In this document: piece by piece, positions 23,377 through 36,480 of the stretch
Numbering within the stretch: the first letter of the stretch is position 1
How the letters are laid out: every line of letters starts with the position of its first letter
NCBI RefSeq assembly: GCF_041296385.1
Contig: NC_091019.1
Coordinates: 11,918,031-11,982,030 of the forward strand
DNA: 64,000 nucleotides
Direction of reading: 5' to 3'
From: Aphelocoma coerulescens
Taxonomy: Eukaryota > Chordata > Aves > Passeriformes > Corvidae
Notes under the pieces: generated by a model
Told to the model about the DNA's origin: nothing
The model's input: the letters and a program-made list of their open reading frames with translations, nothing else
Databases searched by the model: none
Made by a program: the position numbers and the translations under genes

Positions 23377-26300
23377 ACATGAAGAGATTAAGCCAGTGCT
23401 GCCTGCTGACTTTAAGTGCAACTCCTGGTCATTTGAACCTGGAACTTACCATTTCTGGAAATATTACCCAAATATCTGAAAAAAAAAAAAAAAAAAAAAG
23501 TTACAGGTTTTGCCCTGGTTTTCTGGGGGAAAAATCCCTTGCAGAAGAGAGGGATAGTTGAGCTCCCAAGGGTTGCAGAAGAGCTCTGGGAATAAGGATA
23601 TTCTCCTGCTGCCAGGGATGGACAGGTCTGGCTCTGCCCCAGCCCACAAGCATACTGAAGTGCCCATTGTAACTGATCCATGCACTTGAGTACAAAGGAG
23701 ATTAAATTTTCTTTTTAGTCTACTGAATATGACTCAGTCACTCAGCTTTTTTTTTTTAAAGGTTTTTGAAGAGAAAGAGTACAAAAGCTCTGCCAATCAT
23801 GTTTGCTTTATCTCATCCCATACCCTCCTTCCAAGAGAAGCTGCAAAATACTCTTTTTAGCTTGTTTACCTGAAGTTTCACAAAATCCACACCATTTTCG
23901 AAGCCCAAAAGCATTTATGGAGAATGTCTTTGTAAAGCATTGCTGAAGAACACAAATACACTTTCACAGTGGCCTGTAAGTACCTTCCTTTACCAGGTAA
24001 TGAATGTTAGGATGACAAACATGTTACAAAATTTTGTCCTGACAGCCTTTTCTTAGGTTTTTCACCTTTCCAGGGCTGCAAAGGAAAAGCACTATCCAAG
24101 AGAACCTTTCTAACCTTGAGAAACATGGCTGGGCATCATCCAGAAAGGATTTCCTCTCCTCTAGAGAGAAGACTGTAGGTACATTCAGATATTTGTACAC
24201 CATTCAAACAGAGAATTTGTTCACTCGTATTACTGAGTGACAAAGCTGACTGAGATTACAGCTCCAGACTTTGTCCCAGTCAGCCCAGCACAGAGAATGT
24301 TTCAGAGAAATACATTACTGCACTAAAATAAGCTCCACGCTGCTGTTCCTGCTGCTAACACAGCTGCAGTTTAACTCCATTCTTCCAGAGGGTAATCTAT
24401 TAATCTGTAACTGGTTTCAGCCCGTTTCAATGTGGCCACTATAGGTTAAGGCACGATTCAACAGGGTTAGGGGAAGGAAAATCAGGATCTGCTACTTATT
24501 TTGTGCCCTTCATTAGCATCTCAAAGAGAAGTGAAACAAAATGAGTGGCTTTAGCAAAATAAAGTGTTTGAAAGCATTTTTTCCTTTTTCCCATTTCTTC
24601 AGCTTGATGGGGATCTGCCAGAGCATTACACTATAACTGCTTTCACATTGCTTCTATTAACAAACTGCTCTTAATTTGAACTTTCTGAGCAATACTATCA
24701 CTTGTTTAAATTGCTTTGGAGGCTCTCCAACCGATTTGAATGGTATCTGATCTTAATCAACTTTTCTCACCCTTTTTCAAAGAGATGGTTTTGCACCAAT
24801 GTACAAATTTGCAAATATTGTGGCAGCTGTTTGGACTTTTACAAAGAAGAAAAGGACACATTTAACCAGCACAAATTCCTAATTTGTGGTCTTCATCAAA
24901 TCAGCATCAAAAAATGGTAGTACAAAAATTTAAGTAAATAAAAATCAATTATCTCCTTCATGGCTATTCATCATTCTTGAAAAGTTACCTCCTCACTTTT
25001 CATTTACGTGGTTTGGAACCTGCTTTTCAAATGTGAAGGCTGTTTTTCCATAACTTTCCTCTCAGCAGTGCAGCTTTTCCTCTGCTGGTGATTTTCAGGC
25101 CAAGCAAAATTTCAAAACTACAAAAATAAGAATAGCTGGTTTGGACCCTGTTCTCTCTTCCTCTTTACAGACAACAGAAGAAGTTTGACTTACAGACAAT
25201 TTTCTCTATCTTTATATATCTGGTAGGAAATCTTTGTGTCTGTAATTATCTCAAGACAACAGACCAGTGTAGGGAAATGAAAGAAATAATTTAAGGTCCT
25301 GCTGAGAGCAGACAAAACTCAATTCCCCAGTATAGGCAGGTAGCTAAAAATCTGATAAATTACTGCTGTATGATATATCTTTCTTAAAATTGGAAGAGAA
25401 TGGACCAAAAGCAGCACTAAGAGGGCTGTTGTGATGCACGAGTTGGAAGGAAAAATAACTACATTAGAAATGTTCCAGATCACTTTCAGCAGTGGAAATT
25501 AATGGAACATTGTCAATTAGCCTGAAACACTTAGCTTAATGTATTTGGAATGTGCATGATGGATGGTTTATGTAACTCCATAACAAAGCTCAGCACAAGA
25601 AAATTGTTCTGAAACTATGTTCCTCACAAAGGTGAAACAAAACCAATCCATATATACACATCCATATAACAATTCCCAGGGAAAACTGGGCATTTCCTCC
25701 TGCATTTAGGCTTTCAAATATTATCCAGAAGTAAAGCCCTTGCTAAAAAGCCCACAGGAACAATCTGAGTAGCAGCTTCACAACAGACAGTGCCCAAGAT
25801 TAATTTACATGTGGCGGTAAGACTCTGAGAAATGGGTTCTAGGTTTCAGATCTCTAAGCATGCACCCTGCTATCACACCTGCATGAACTACAGCCAGGCA
25901 GCAGAGGTGCTTTCTGGCCATCACCATCCTGTTCTCTTCAGGTAGAGCCATCGGATCACAAACAGATGAGTGGATAAGGCAGTGCCACAAGCTGCACTGA
26001 GACCAGAGCCACTGGGCAAAGGGCCAACATCTGACTCAGGGGTTGGTTCTTGAAAAGTAAAGGGGAAAATTCCCCTTGCTTATAACTCTCTTCTTCCCAC
26101 AAAACTGCAATAAGAGCACACATGGTAGTGCTTCTCCTGGACTAAAGATTGGTTTGTGCAATGAAAACGACTTGTGAGTTTATGAAGAACATCTTGTGAC
26201 CCAAATACAAACATCTCAACAGAGAGTTGTCTTGCTTTTTGGTTTTCTTTATTTTGGGATACAGGGAACTCTGAAGAGATCCCTAGTTACTGTAGCATCT

Positions 26301-29300
26301 GTAGACTAATTTAATATCAGCATATTCCTCTGATGCAAGTTCAGCCATCTGTCAAACTCCTTATGGAGCAAGAAGTCAAATGCATAACACATTTTAAAAG
26401 TATAAACTATTCATCAACAGGCAAGACCTCCCTCAGGTTGCTCATTAGGAAGCCACATCCTGGTGCACTTACAGACTTGTAACTGCACATCTTGTCTCCA
26501 CTTTCTTAGGATTTACTTTAGCAAAAGATGGAATTAAACCAAATTTACATTCTTAAGCTTACTGCTGCTTTCTGTTGAAAAAAAAATAACCTTCAACTCT
26601 GACCTGAACTTTATGTGATCCCCTGACAAAACCTTTGTCAAATCAAACTTTTTATCAAGCATTCAGCATTTGCCACCAATATATCTCCTCCCTTTTTCAT
26701 TAATTCTGTGTGAAGGGTAAAATGAATTCCATGCAGTTTCTTGAGCTTAGACCTCCCCCCACAAAAGTGATCAGTGACCTGGAAAATATAAGAAAACCTA
26801 GAGAGAGCTACAGATGGTGCTTCTGTGGCAGTCCAAAATGTTTAAAATCACCCTCCTCCCAGAGCCAAACCCAAACAAAAATAAATAAAGCATCAGATGC
26901 CATTGCATATATCAGAACTGCACGCTCAGCTTGTCACTTTTATTCATAAAATGAAATCGTAATCAGGTTACATGGAGCAAGACACCTCCACCCCGTCAGG
27001 TTCCATCTGTTCCCTTGGAGAAGAACTTGGAGCTAGGGGGGTATGGATTCTCCAGGAGATTTGTTAGTGCTACCTTCTCCCTGCTTTCCCCACAACCAGG
27101 ACATTCCTGCAGTGGGTGCAGAACCTTCCCAGAAACTTCTTCAGAGAGCGGAGACCACAGCACAGAGAGGCCAGAGGAGGAGGGAATGACGACATGTGGG
27201 ATGAGTTGCCAAGGGAAGGGAGGACACCAGGAGAGTTTCAGGTGGAGAGAAGACAGCGTGGTCCAAGGAGAAGGCAGATAGGCACACCTTGACAACGACT
27301 CCGCAGGGGTTTGGAAGAAGGAGCTGGAGGAAAGGAGGCAAACACCAAGACTGAAATCTAGACAGCTTCAAATTCAAACAGATTAAATAATCTGCTATTC
27401 TATTTATTTTGTTATCTGTACAGAATTAAAGCATCAATCATCTCACTTCCAAGCAGGGAACTTCATAATTATGGATTACTCTGGACAAGAGCCCTGCTTC
27501 CAAAGGTATTTAGACTTACATAAATTTGGTATGGTTGCTGAAAAATTTATTTTTTAAAACTTCATAACAAATATTCATAATGCACTCCTTCCAAATGGGC
27601 CCAAAGATGATGAAAGTACTGTTTTCCTAGCTGTGGTTTTGAATTCCATATTCAATAGTGACATTTATTAAATATTAATCTGAAAATGCATAATTTATAC
27701 CAATGGTTAGCATAGGTGACTAGTTCTGTCACTCATGACCTCTGCTTGAGCACTTATCACTATTCATACTCACTCAGTCAAGTGAAGGTTTAATTTTATA
27801 ACTCTTCATTGTGCCCAAGTTTCCCAATTTAGCACCCATTCATGTTGGCAATCAACAGGTGACCCTGGACCACACCTAGAAGCTACCAAGAGCCCAGGGC
27901 AGAAGGAAACCAGCCTCTCTCCCATTTACATCTTTGGAGATAGAGTAGAGCAATGGAAAAACCTGCAGAAATTCATGGCTGAGAGGCAGTAAGAACAGTT
28001 TTTATGACTGCATTAACCAGAACTGGTTTTATGAATGCCCCAGGTCCATTTCTGTGCTGAGCCAGGCCAGGCTGAACCACCACTGGCAATGGTTTATATT
28101 AATCTATTTGATGCTGCATTGAAAGGACTGACAATGGTCACTCAGACAGTAAGTAACAAAGGAGCTAAAAAAATAGTTTTACTCAAGCCAATTATTTCTT
28201 CTCACTTTGCAGCTACTGAGGTGTAGAAGACAATATGGGACATGGATTTCAGAAAGGAATTACCAGGAGATGAATATGTAAGAATTGACTGGTGCAAAGA
28301 CACTTATTGAGCTGCAGATGTGCATCAGTAAGTCCACATTATTAACCTGAACAAAGCAAGAGAGATATCTGAGAGCTCCCTGGTCGGTGCTCTTGGCTCA
28401 CACCTGCCTGGCCAACATGATCAGAGCAGTGCAGAAAATTCCCTGGCCTCTACAGACCTCTAAATAACTGAGAGTTTTTGTCTTATGTCCCCCTGCACTT
28501 CCATGCACTGTTTGTGACACAGAGAATACCACTTCCTTACATTACAAGGTGATGCACAACATTCATATTGGATTAAGCACTGAAGTCAATGCAAATTAAG
28601 AATTTCCAACGTTTCAGAGGGTGAGATACCCTTAACATGTTAAATAGGTGTTAAAATCTCATCTTTAGTCTTGAGTGTATATATATAAGCATATAAATAA
28701 AAAGTATTCCCAGTCATTTGCTTGTAACTGCAGTTCAAATACCAGAGGGCAACTGTTGAATGAACAGATTAAAATTGTGTATTTTCCTCATTTATTCCCT
28801 TTCCTACAAAAATTAAGGAAAACACCGGGAAAAAGCCCAGCAGCTGAGTTTCATTTACAATTCCCAGCCTTCAAACTGTTGTACTACAGACACGTAACAA
28901 ATCTCAGAAAGGGCCTGCTTAATAACAAATTATTTAAGTTTTAACATTTCAAATGTTGCCATCTCCCAGCTGTAAGGCAATTACAAAAGGCAACTGAGAA
29001 TATCTTTGCAAATGTGTTTTTAAACTTGTAAGCAGTTACACTGACCTAAAACTGATGCAGTGCCACAGAAATCAATTAAGTCTTATGGGCACAAAGTCGG
29101 AGAAGAGTCACAGTATGGATGTCCAAAAGTTAGCAAGAAGGTAAATCTTATTCAGCAAATATCAAGCATTACCTTCAACCTTTACGATTTCCATTTTCAA
29201 AATTTTAAAAATACTCTGTGGCACGTGGCAAATGATCAGCTACAAATGCCTCATTCCCAAGAAGCCAAACAGTTCAGTTCCATAAGTTCCTTGCTTTAAA

Positions 29301-32300
29301 ATTAAGTCAATGAAGTTGAATTGTGTGTTCTTAACTTAAACTGTAATGGAAAAATTCCTGTAATATCCATATCACATGAATTGTCTTGGGTTGGAAGGAT
29401 TTGCTGGTGATTTCAGAGTCACTTTCTCCAAGCTGAAATTGGAAAACCACCAATGGCACCAATCTCCTTCTTTTATTTTCTGTCTATAAAAGACTTCCAT
29501 CAATACTGGATCAAGAAAATAAGTTCAGTACATCCATAATAAACCCTAAACTAGCTAGAAATATGCAAATGTATACACAAGACAACAAAACCAATTTTCT
29601 TTTAAAAAGTGTCTGAATGTATTCACTTAATTACTATTCAACCCTCTTTGAAACAACACAAATCTGAACTTCTGGCCTGTAGATTTTGGCCTGAGTGTTG
29701 TACATCACTTCTCAGAGAACTGAGAGTGAAGGTGATAGCAAGAGTTCAACATCCTCTTCCACTTCTGTACTGTACATTTTTAAGATATAAATAGGAAAAC
29801 TAAATATTTGCTGAAGAGTATGTAACAAGCAGAAATGGGTCCACCTACTCTGACATACTCCAGTCCCTGACTTCCACAGATCTTTACATCTAAGACACAA
29901 AATATGTAATGAGTCAATGTAGTAAATGATGAAGATGAAGAGAATTGACATCAGGTTTTAGTTGAGATTATCTGCTTGCAGAATTCCCAAGACGAACAAT
30001 CCTAGTGCTGAGTAGTACAAGGTTTATTTGGAAATACAGGCAGTATTACTTTGGTCATGAAGAAAAGCTGCTTGCTCAGTCTCTGCAACTTCTTCCACAG
30101 CAGCCCAAAATGACTAACACATAGGCAAATTCTAGGAAATGTCAGATAAGTTGATATGTGATCTGTCCTGAAATAAGTGAAATGTGTGACTATCTCTGCA
30201 GTCTAATAGACTCAGTAGTGTGAAGTACTGTTAAAAAAGCAAAATCTCAAGTTTTACACCAGAGTTTTCTACTACTTTATCAGTAAGTGAGACTAATGTC
30301 ACTTTTTCTAGCTCCATTAGGCCACACACCACACTGCCATAACCCAATTTGCAGCAGAGGTGATGGCAGAGTCAGCAGAGCTTCTCCATCTGTCTTGTCC
30401 ACGTGTGATCCAGCCCTTGGCAGTCAGCAGCTCTTCTCTCCCACTGCTAATGAGCAGGAACTGTACCTGTGGCAGGTAAACGCTGTGCCTTTTCTACCAA
30501 CAAGCACAGGACAAAAATCATGTCCAGACCAGAGTTCATCCAGCACAGAATCTGCACCCAACCCAGTCTCTACCTGGCTTTTTCAGGTTTGTAGGAAATT
30601 GACTGAGAACTGAACATTTCTTTGGGGGCTGGCAGGCAGCCCAAAAACAATCCCCCTTTTCCAAAGTGCTGCCTTTCCAATGTGGCTACTGCCCTCCCAT
30701 TCCACCCTCTCCACCCCACAGCAGCACTGGAAGACACACCTGGGAGAAGAGTACACAGCAAACTGCCCCATGCTGAATATCTCTGACACTTCAGATCCTG
30801 ACACTGCTCCAGTTTTCTGAGATCCTGATGTGGCTGAATCACTTAGTAAAGCTTTTCAGGCAAGGGAGAACAAGGCAGTAAGAGGGTGCTCAAGGAAATT
30901 TTCAGGAAATGTAAGTAACATTATCGCGATGCGCTCTCCCAGCATCCTGTGATGTGTAGCTCAGGCAAATTTTAAGACAGAGAACATCTTTGTATTTAGC
31001 CCCAAGAGAGTTCCTCGCCCATTAATTTCTTTGATCTGCTCTTGAAAGCTGTGTAAGCTTTCAGAATTTATGTCATCTTACTGGAAATGTTTTCACTGCC
31101 TGATTGCATTGGGTGAAGAACACAGAAGTAAAAATGAAGATTAAGTTTCTACTGTGGGCTTATTTTCTCTGAGTGTTCCTTCTACACCTTGATCATCTAT
31201 CAACCTTACTCTCTAGCTTCCTAATTCTAATTCTTATGTATTTGAAAAAAAAAGATTTATTATTCACTTTTTATCCCCTTCCCTGTCTTGTTTTTCACAT
31301 TTAACCTGTTGGAGTCCACCAGCCATTGTATCTTTCCCTTTGAACACAGATTTACCTCTTGGCAGGGTATTTTCTTGCTTCTTACAGTCCCCCTTATTCT
31401 GCTCTTTAACAGTGACACTTTATTTCTGGGTTTGTTTTTCAAAACATTTTGATAAGTAGGTTAATTCTGTTTTTCTGGTTCAGCATCCTTGGATAGTCCC
31501 CATTCTGCCTACAAGGTATTTACTCTGGTTTCAAAATATTCCCACATCCTTTTAAGTGTCAGCATTCTAATCACTTTTTGAATTCAGATAAGCCTGTCCC
31601 TCCTGTGTAGACTTCCACTCCTCCAGACAGCTCTTTAACATTGATGAAATTGTTCCCCTCACCCTTGTGGGCTCTCTCCCATATTCCCAGCTGCACATGG
31701 AGACTAAACCACTCCATCCCTTTACCTGTGTTTACTTCCAGAGGGAACCACAGGCTGAACCCTGCAGAAAAGAGCAAAGTACAATATGAAAATCTCATTT
31801 CAACCCTCAAGTGGCCTGTGATTGTACAGGATAATCCCAGATTAACCAGCACAGTGCAGAATTAGTGTAATATGGGTGAGCTCGTCCAAGCCGCGACACC
31901 AAGACTTGTGACCTGTTTGTGCCAATTTTTGGCTGCCTTTGGAAGCAAATCTTAATCCTTTCTTCAACCACCAAGCCACAACAGCCTCTGAAGATTTATC
32001 TCAAAGGCCTGCATGAATTGCAGTCCACCAAATATGACACTTCTACCTAGCAGTTTTATGGGGAAAAGGGAGATAAAACAGAGTAAAGAGCAGTTTGATG
32101 CTTATTAGAAACAGATCACACTTTGAACAGTTCACGCAACAATCAGCAGGGAGCACAATGGCAAATGAGGGTAAAATTAAGCCCCATGATAATAAATATT
32201 AAGCAATCTTTCATTTGTTTCAAAACAATGGCTTTACCATCACTTTCATAGAATCAAATCATTATTGAAAATATTGCTCTGTAGTTCTTTAAAACTCAAA

Positions 32301-35300
32301 AAATCTACAGTGCTACAGGATGGATCTAAAGAATGCATTTTCCCACCACTGCACCTATGAATTTTAGACATCCTTATCAACACATTGTGCTGATTCAACT
32401 GCTCCTAAACAAGAAACTATCCCAAACTCATCCTGCTGCTTTGAACAGAGCTATTTTCATGTTTGTTTCAAATGTGCTTTCCTTAAATAATCATTACAAC
32501 ATCAAATGAAGAAAGACATGGAAGAAAAGTTCAAGCTCTCATTGATTTTGATTTAATGAGCTAGAAAGTCTCTCATGATACATCCAGTGTGTGAGCAGTG
32601 ATTGGATTAAAATTGGAGTAAATTCTCCCAACCAAATGCAACATTTGGTAGATACTGAAATGGCATTTGTGAGGTAGCACTATCAGAACAAAACACCCAC
32701 AAAGGAGAAAATCGGGGAAAATACATCAGGGTCTGTGCACACAAAGTGATTTGATATATTGTCCTCTCCATCAGCTTTATTACAGCAACAAGTAGCTGAA
32801 TAGGCACAACTGTGCTTTGCTACTCTTATCCTATTGTACTGTCTATTTTATTTATTTTGCTGTGATTTAAAGGTCTGAGTTTGTGGACACAAGTAGCAGC
32901 AGTGCCAGTAACACTTCCTGCCTAAGTCTCAGTCCCATCAAACATGAGAAAATTATTATAGGGGGTGCTCCAAATTTCTAAAACATTACTAAATCATGCT
33001 GAATCTGTGCACAACAATGCCTTTCCCTCCATCCTCTAATGAGTTTCACAACGTGGGTGGGTTTTTCTTGCTATCAAGAGATTTACCTTATTTTTTCAAG
33101 CACAAATGCTCCCAACCACCCTTACTCCCACTGCAGATGCCTCAGTGTCCTAGAAGACATGACTGGAAATTTGTGGGGCCCTCTCAGGACCAAGCTGGAA
33201 GCTGGACACCTGGGTAGTCATCAAAACCTCCCTACTTGCAGTTAGATTAATTTCTCCTATTTCTGACTTTGTTTCATGGGTACTGTCTAGAACGCCAATA
33301 ATACAGAAAGAATTCAAAATATTTGAAACTCAAAAGGACTTCTATGGTGTTCAAGGAAATTTCACTTCCTAAAATTTTCTTAAGACAGTTCTCAAAAAAT
33401 GTTAATATAAAGAAAGCACAAGTAGATTGTGTGCTAGAGCCAAAGGGCTCCTGCAGAGCTTGTGCTGGATGGTTTTCTAGGAATCTGCAATAAATATGAG
33501 TTAAAGTACTAAAAAAGCCAAGATGAGATCATGCACAGCAAAGTGCACTACAGAAATAGGGAGTTTGGTATTACACCCTAAATTAGAACAAAAGAGCAAT
33601 CTTTGATCTATTAACCCACTTGCCTTGATGACGAGTCTACTTCCTTGTTTTAAGTTCTCTCCTGAAGAAAAGTCCTGTTCCCCCAATAACTCAAATACTT
33701 TTGAGTCTGTTTTAATTCAGAACATTTTTTGCCTATGTTTTTAATACACATCTCAAGTAAACAGTCTCGTTTTCATGATGAGTGCTAACAACAGTCCCCA
33801 CCAACACAGCTTTTTATAGACTAGATACAGCTCTCTGATGCCATTCAATATTATTTGTTCATTTTTAATAATGAATGTAGCTTACCAAATGTTGAACAAC
33901 TTTTAAATGCTTTATTACTCTTAAGAGCTTTGCAATGCACTTAGGAAAAAAATCTGAGTGTTTAAAAATAAACATAAAAATGTAATGCTCCTTTCAGTCT
34001 GTATTTCTATTTAACAATTCTAATTTTTCTAGCAATAGAAGCCTATGATTATTTAATTAATAATAACTCAAAGAGCCAAAACATGTTTATAGGATGATAC
34101 AGATCTATGTTATGCTGAAAAGATGGTTAAGAAATGATGTCTCTTGCTCACCATAATGGTTTCCATTGGATATTCAGTCACATCTGCACGTATTTTATTT
34201 ATTTATAGAAAATATCAGCACATAGTGGCATTGCAGACAAAATGCAGGTACAGGAGGGTGAGATGAGATGGGTTTTGTGAAAGAGTCCTAAGGATGAAGC
34301 AAAGAAGAGTTAGAGATATGTCCACTACAGAGAATGCAACTGGTTCAGTGCAGGGCTTCTTGACAACCTGTTTTTCATTTACTGCTGGGTCTGCAGGGAA
34401 AAATTCCCACAAACATTTGTGAGTCCTAAATTCAAGTTAGCAAGGATTGGCAAACAAAGTAGGTGCCACATTCTTCCTTAATTTGGGCAGTTCATCCTCA
34501 CACACAGACAATGTTTTCAGCTGCCTGACCTCTCCCCAAGCTTGGGACTGTCATATGAGGTGGTGCCTCATTCAAGGAGGTGATAAGCAATCACAGGGTT
34601 TAAATATCCCCAGCCTGGAACACTTGGGGAAGCACCAGTCCTTTAGACAACCCTAAAATTCCAACAGATTTTCTAATTCTAATAGAAAAGCCTATTTGTG
34701 TTGCACTCAACAATCAAAGATTCTTGCAATAGTTTTTTTTCCACATTCAGAGTGGAATTTTTCCTGAATTTTTCTAAATTCAGGCTCTGCTGGAGTCCAG
34801 CCACTTCTGCCAGAAGGAACCAATGAGGCTGCTCTTTTCTTTCTATCTTACAGGAAGATCAACTACAAAATTCCTCCTGGACCTTTACCTTCTCCCTCCT
34901 TACCTCTCCAACTCCATGTGATTTTAATACCAGTTTATTTTCACAGCTAGTAACAGAAACAAGGTTTAAATGTTTTTTACCCAAACATGAAGAAAGCCAA
35001 GCAATTTGTGAACAAAAGGTTAAACCATTTTTATAACACATAACTACTATTCTTGAAGATTGCAAGTATTTGAGGCATAGGTATGCAGTAATATATCTGC
35101 TCCTATCTGCTTCAAGTTAATAAAACTGAGGGAACGAGATGTCTTTGAGATTATTTCAGATTTTCACTGCCAGTAACAATTAAGGCACAGCAGGGAACAC
35201 ATGGGGTAGGAGAAAACTGTAAAATTAAATTTCAAGTGCCTACAAACTAATCATACATTTAAAGCATACTCCACCGATACAGTTTTGAAATCATTGTTCT

Positions 35301-36186
35301 GCCATATTATTATTTTTTCAAAGAAAATACAGATATCTGATGAAGAGAGCTTTAATTTAAAAATCTTGGCGAGACACCAAGGCTTAGTCCTTCAAAAGAG
35401 TATTCTTTAAAAGCTCAATCTCAGGCCAAAAATGTCACCACAGAAGGAAAGAGACAAGCATACAAAGCTCTTGACATGGGCAAAACTGGGGGGATTTTTA
35501 AAAACCCCAAATTAAAAATGTGTTGTTTATGAGAGAGAAGCAGTCAGCAGTTTTCATATTCAGAGCCCATTGAAATATTCTAAGTTGAGAGTGCTTCGAA
35601 AAATCAATGCAAACTTCAGAGATTCAGTAATCGAATAACAGAGCAGTCTCGTCTCCTAGAAAAACCATGCAGGCACTTCCCACCCAGCACGGGTCTGCTC
35701 TGCACACACAGCTCGAGGGTGGAGTGAAAAGCAGAGCTGTCAGTGGTCCTGAACTCACATTTCCCAAAAGCTCTGGATCCCTGCCTCCAGTGGTCGAACT
35801 TAGCTTCTACACGTGTCCCAACAGAAAAATGTTGTCCTCAGACAATTTTGTCTCTCATGTCAGATGCTGGGAACTTGTTGAGAGACAGATTTCTTCTATA
35901 ATAATGGCCTTTCATCAACAGAATTATGCTGCCTGTTAACATTACAGAAAAAAAGTCATATGGACAATCACAACAGCCTTCTATAAATCCAGCATTTTAA
36001 GGATCACAAAGCCATACAGCACTTCCATCAGAAATCTCCAGGAATTGTTTTTAGAAAAGAGATAATTTAGCTAATTTAGTAATAGTCTATGGGTACAGGA
36101 ATTGGAATAACTATATTTTACTTCAATGTTCCATTTTGGATGCCATTCTTAAAGAGAAAAATATCTTAGGAACTGTTACAGTGGGG
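23377..36186. other. Non-coding sequence, no gene seen
   Basis: No frame exceeds 108 codons and none is recognisable. The stretch holds a 21-A run just outside the large LTR, an AT-rich low-complexity part near 33.84-34.08 kb and scattered short A/T runs. A sequence near 29390 (GGGTTGGAAGGA) faintly recalls a CR1 tail but is too short to call. The segment 35560-35660 contains TAATCGAATAAC-type homeodomain-like motifs in complex sequence and may be a regulatory element, on weak grounds only. Confidence 0.55.
23479..23499. repeat. Poly-A run, 21 bases
   Basis: Twenty-one consecutive A lie about 105 bp beyond the high-coordinate end of the solo LTR. No polyadenylation signal or recognisable retrocopy precedes it, so it is recorded as a simple repeat. 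Confidence 0.9.
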
Positions 36187-36190
36187 ATTC

Positions 36191-36476
36191 TGTAACATGA
36201 TGTATCAAACAAGGAGGGCCGTGGAAAAGACATATATATATGGACAGATCCTTGGTAGATGTTTCAGAGATGTTTATTTCTCCAGCCCCATGGCCGGAGC
36301 TCTGCTGAGGAACTGATCACAGTCATGGGACCCGAGGGTCCTTGCCCACACAGGGGAACACAAAACAACCCATGGGGAACGAGGCTGACCAGGGGCAGGG
36401 AAACCCCATGCCTCCCCCCCAGGGCCCCTCTCCCAGGGCTACATGGCAGGGGGGGCAGGGACCCCGACAAGGAACA
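36191..36476 (-). mobile_element. Compact solo LTR, 286 bp
   Basis: On the minus strand the unit begins TGTTCCTTGTC and ends CATGTTACA, giving TG..CA termini. It is flanked by ATTC on both sides (36187-36190 and 36477-36480), a 4-bp target duplication. The minus-strand polyadenylation signal AATAAA is at 36273-36278, followed by CATCTCTGAAACATCTACC, which resembles R/U5 sequence of songbird ERV LTRs as I remember them. The first two-thirds on this strand is G/C-rich and the rest AT-rich, including (AT)5. No retroviral coding sequence is adjacent. The 81- and 84-codon frames here are shadows of the GC-rich part. Confidence 0.75.
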
Positions 36477-36480
36477 ATTC

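Noticed and set aside
24702..24920. 72-codon frame with a CxxC-like spacing (CKYCGSC)
   Set aside because: Only one cysteine/histidine cluster without a full zinc-finger arrangement or flanking splice sites.
27000..27340. Purine-rich segment with frames of 78-99 codons on both strands
   Set aside because: Frames follow from composition; no recognisable protein.
29385..29440. GGGTTGGAAGGA resembling a CR1 tail
   Set aside because: Too short, and the continuation does not follow the CR1 pattern.
32248..32275. TCATAGAATC resembling a CR1 terminal octamer
   Set aside because: Ten bases only; no adjacent CR1 sequence.
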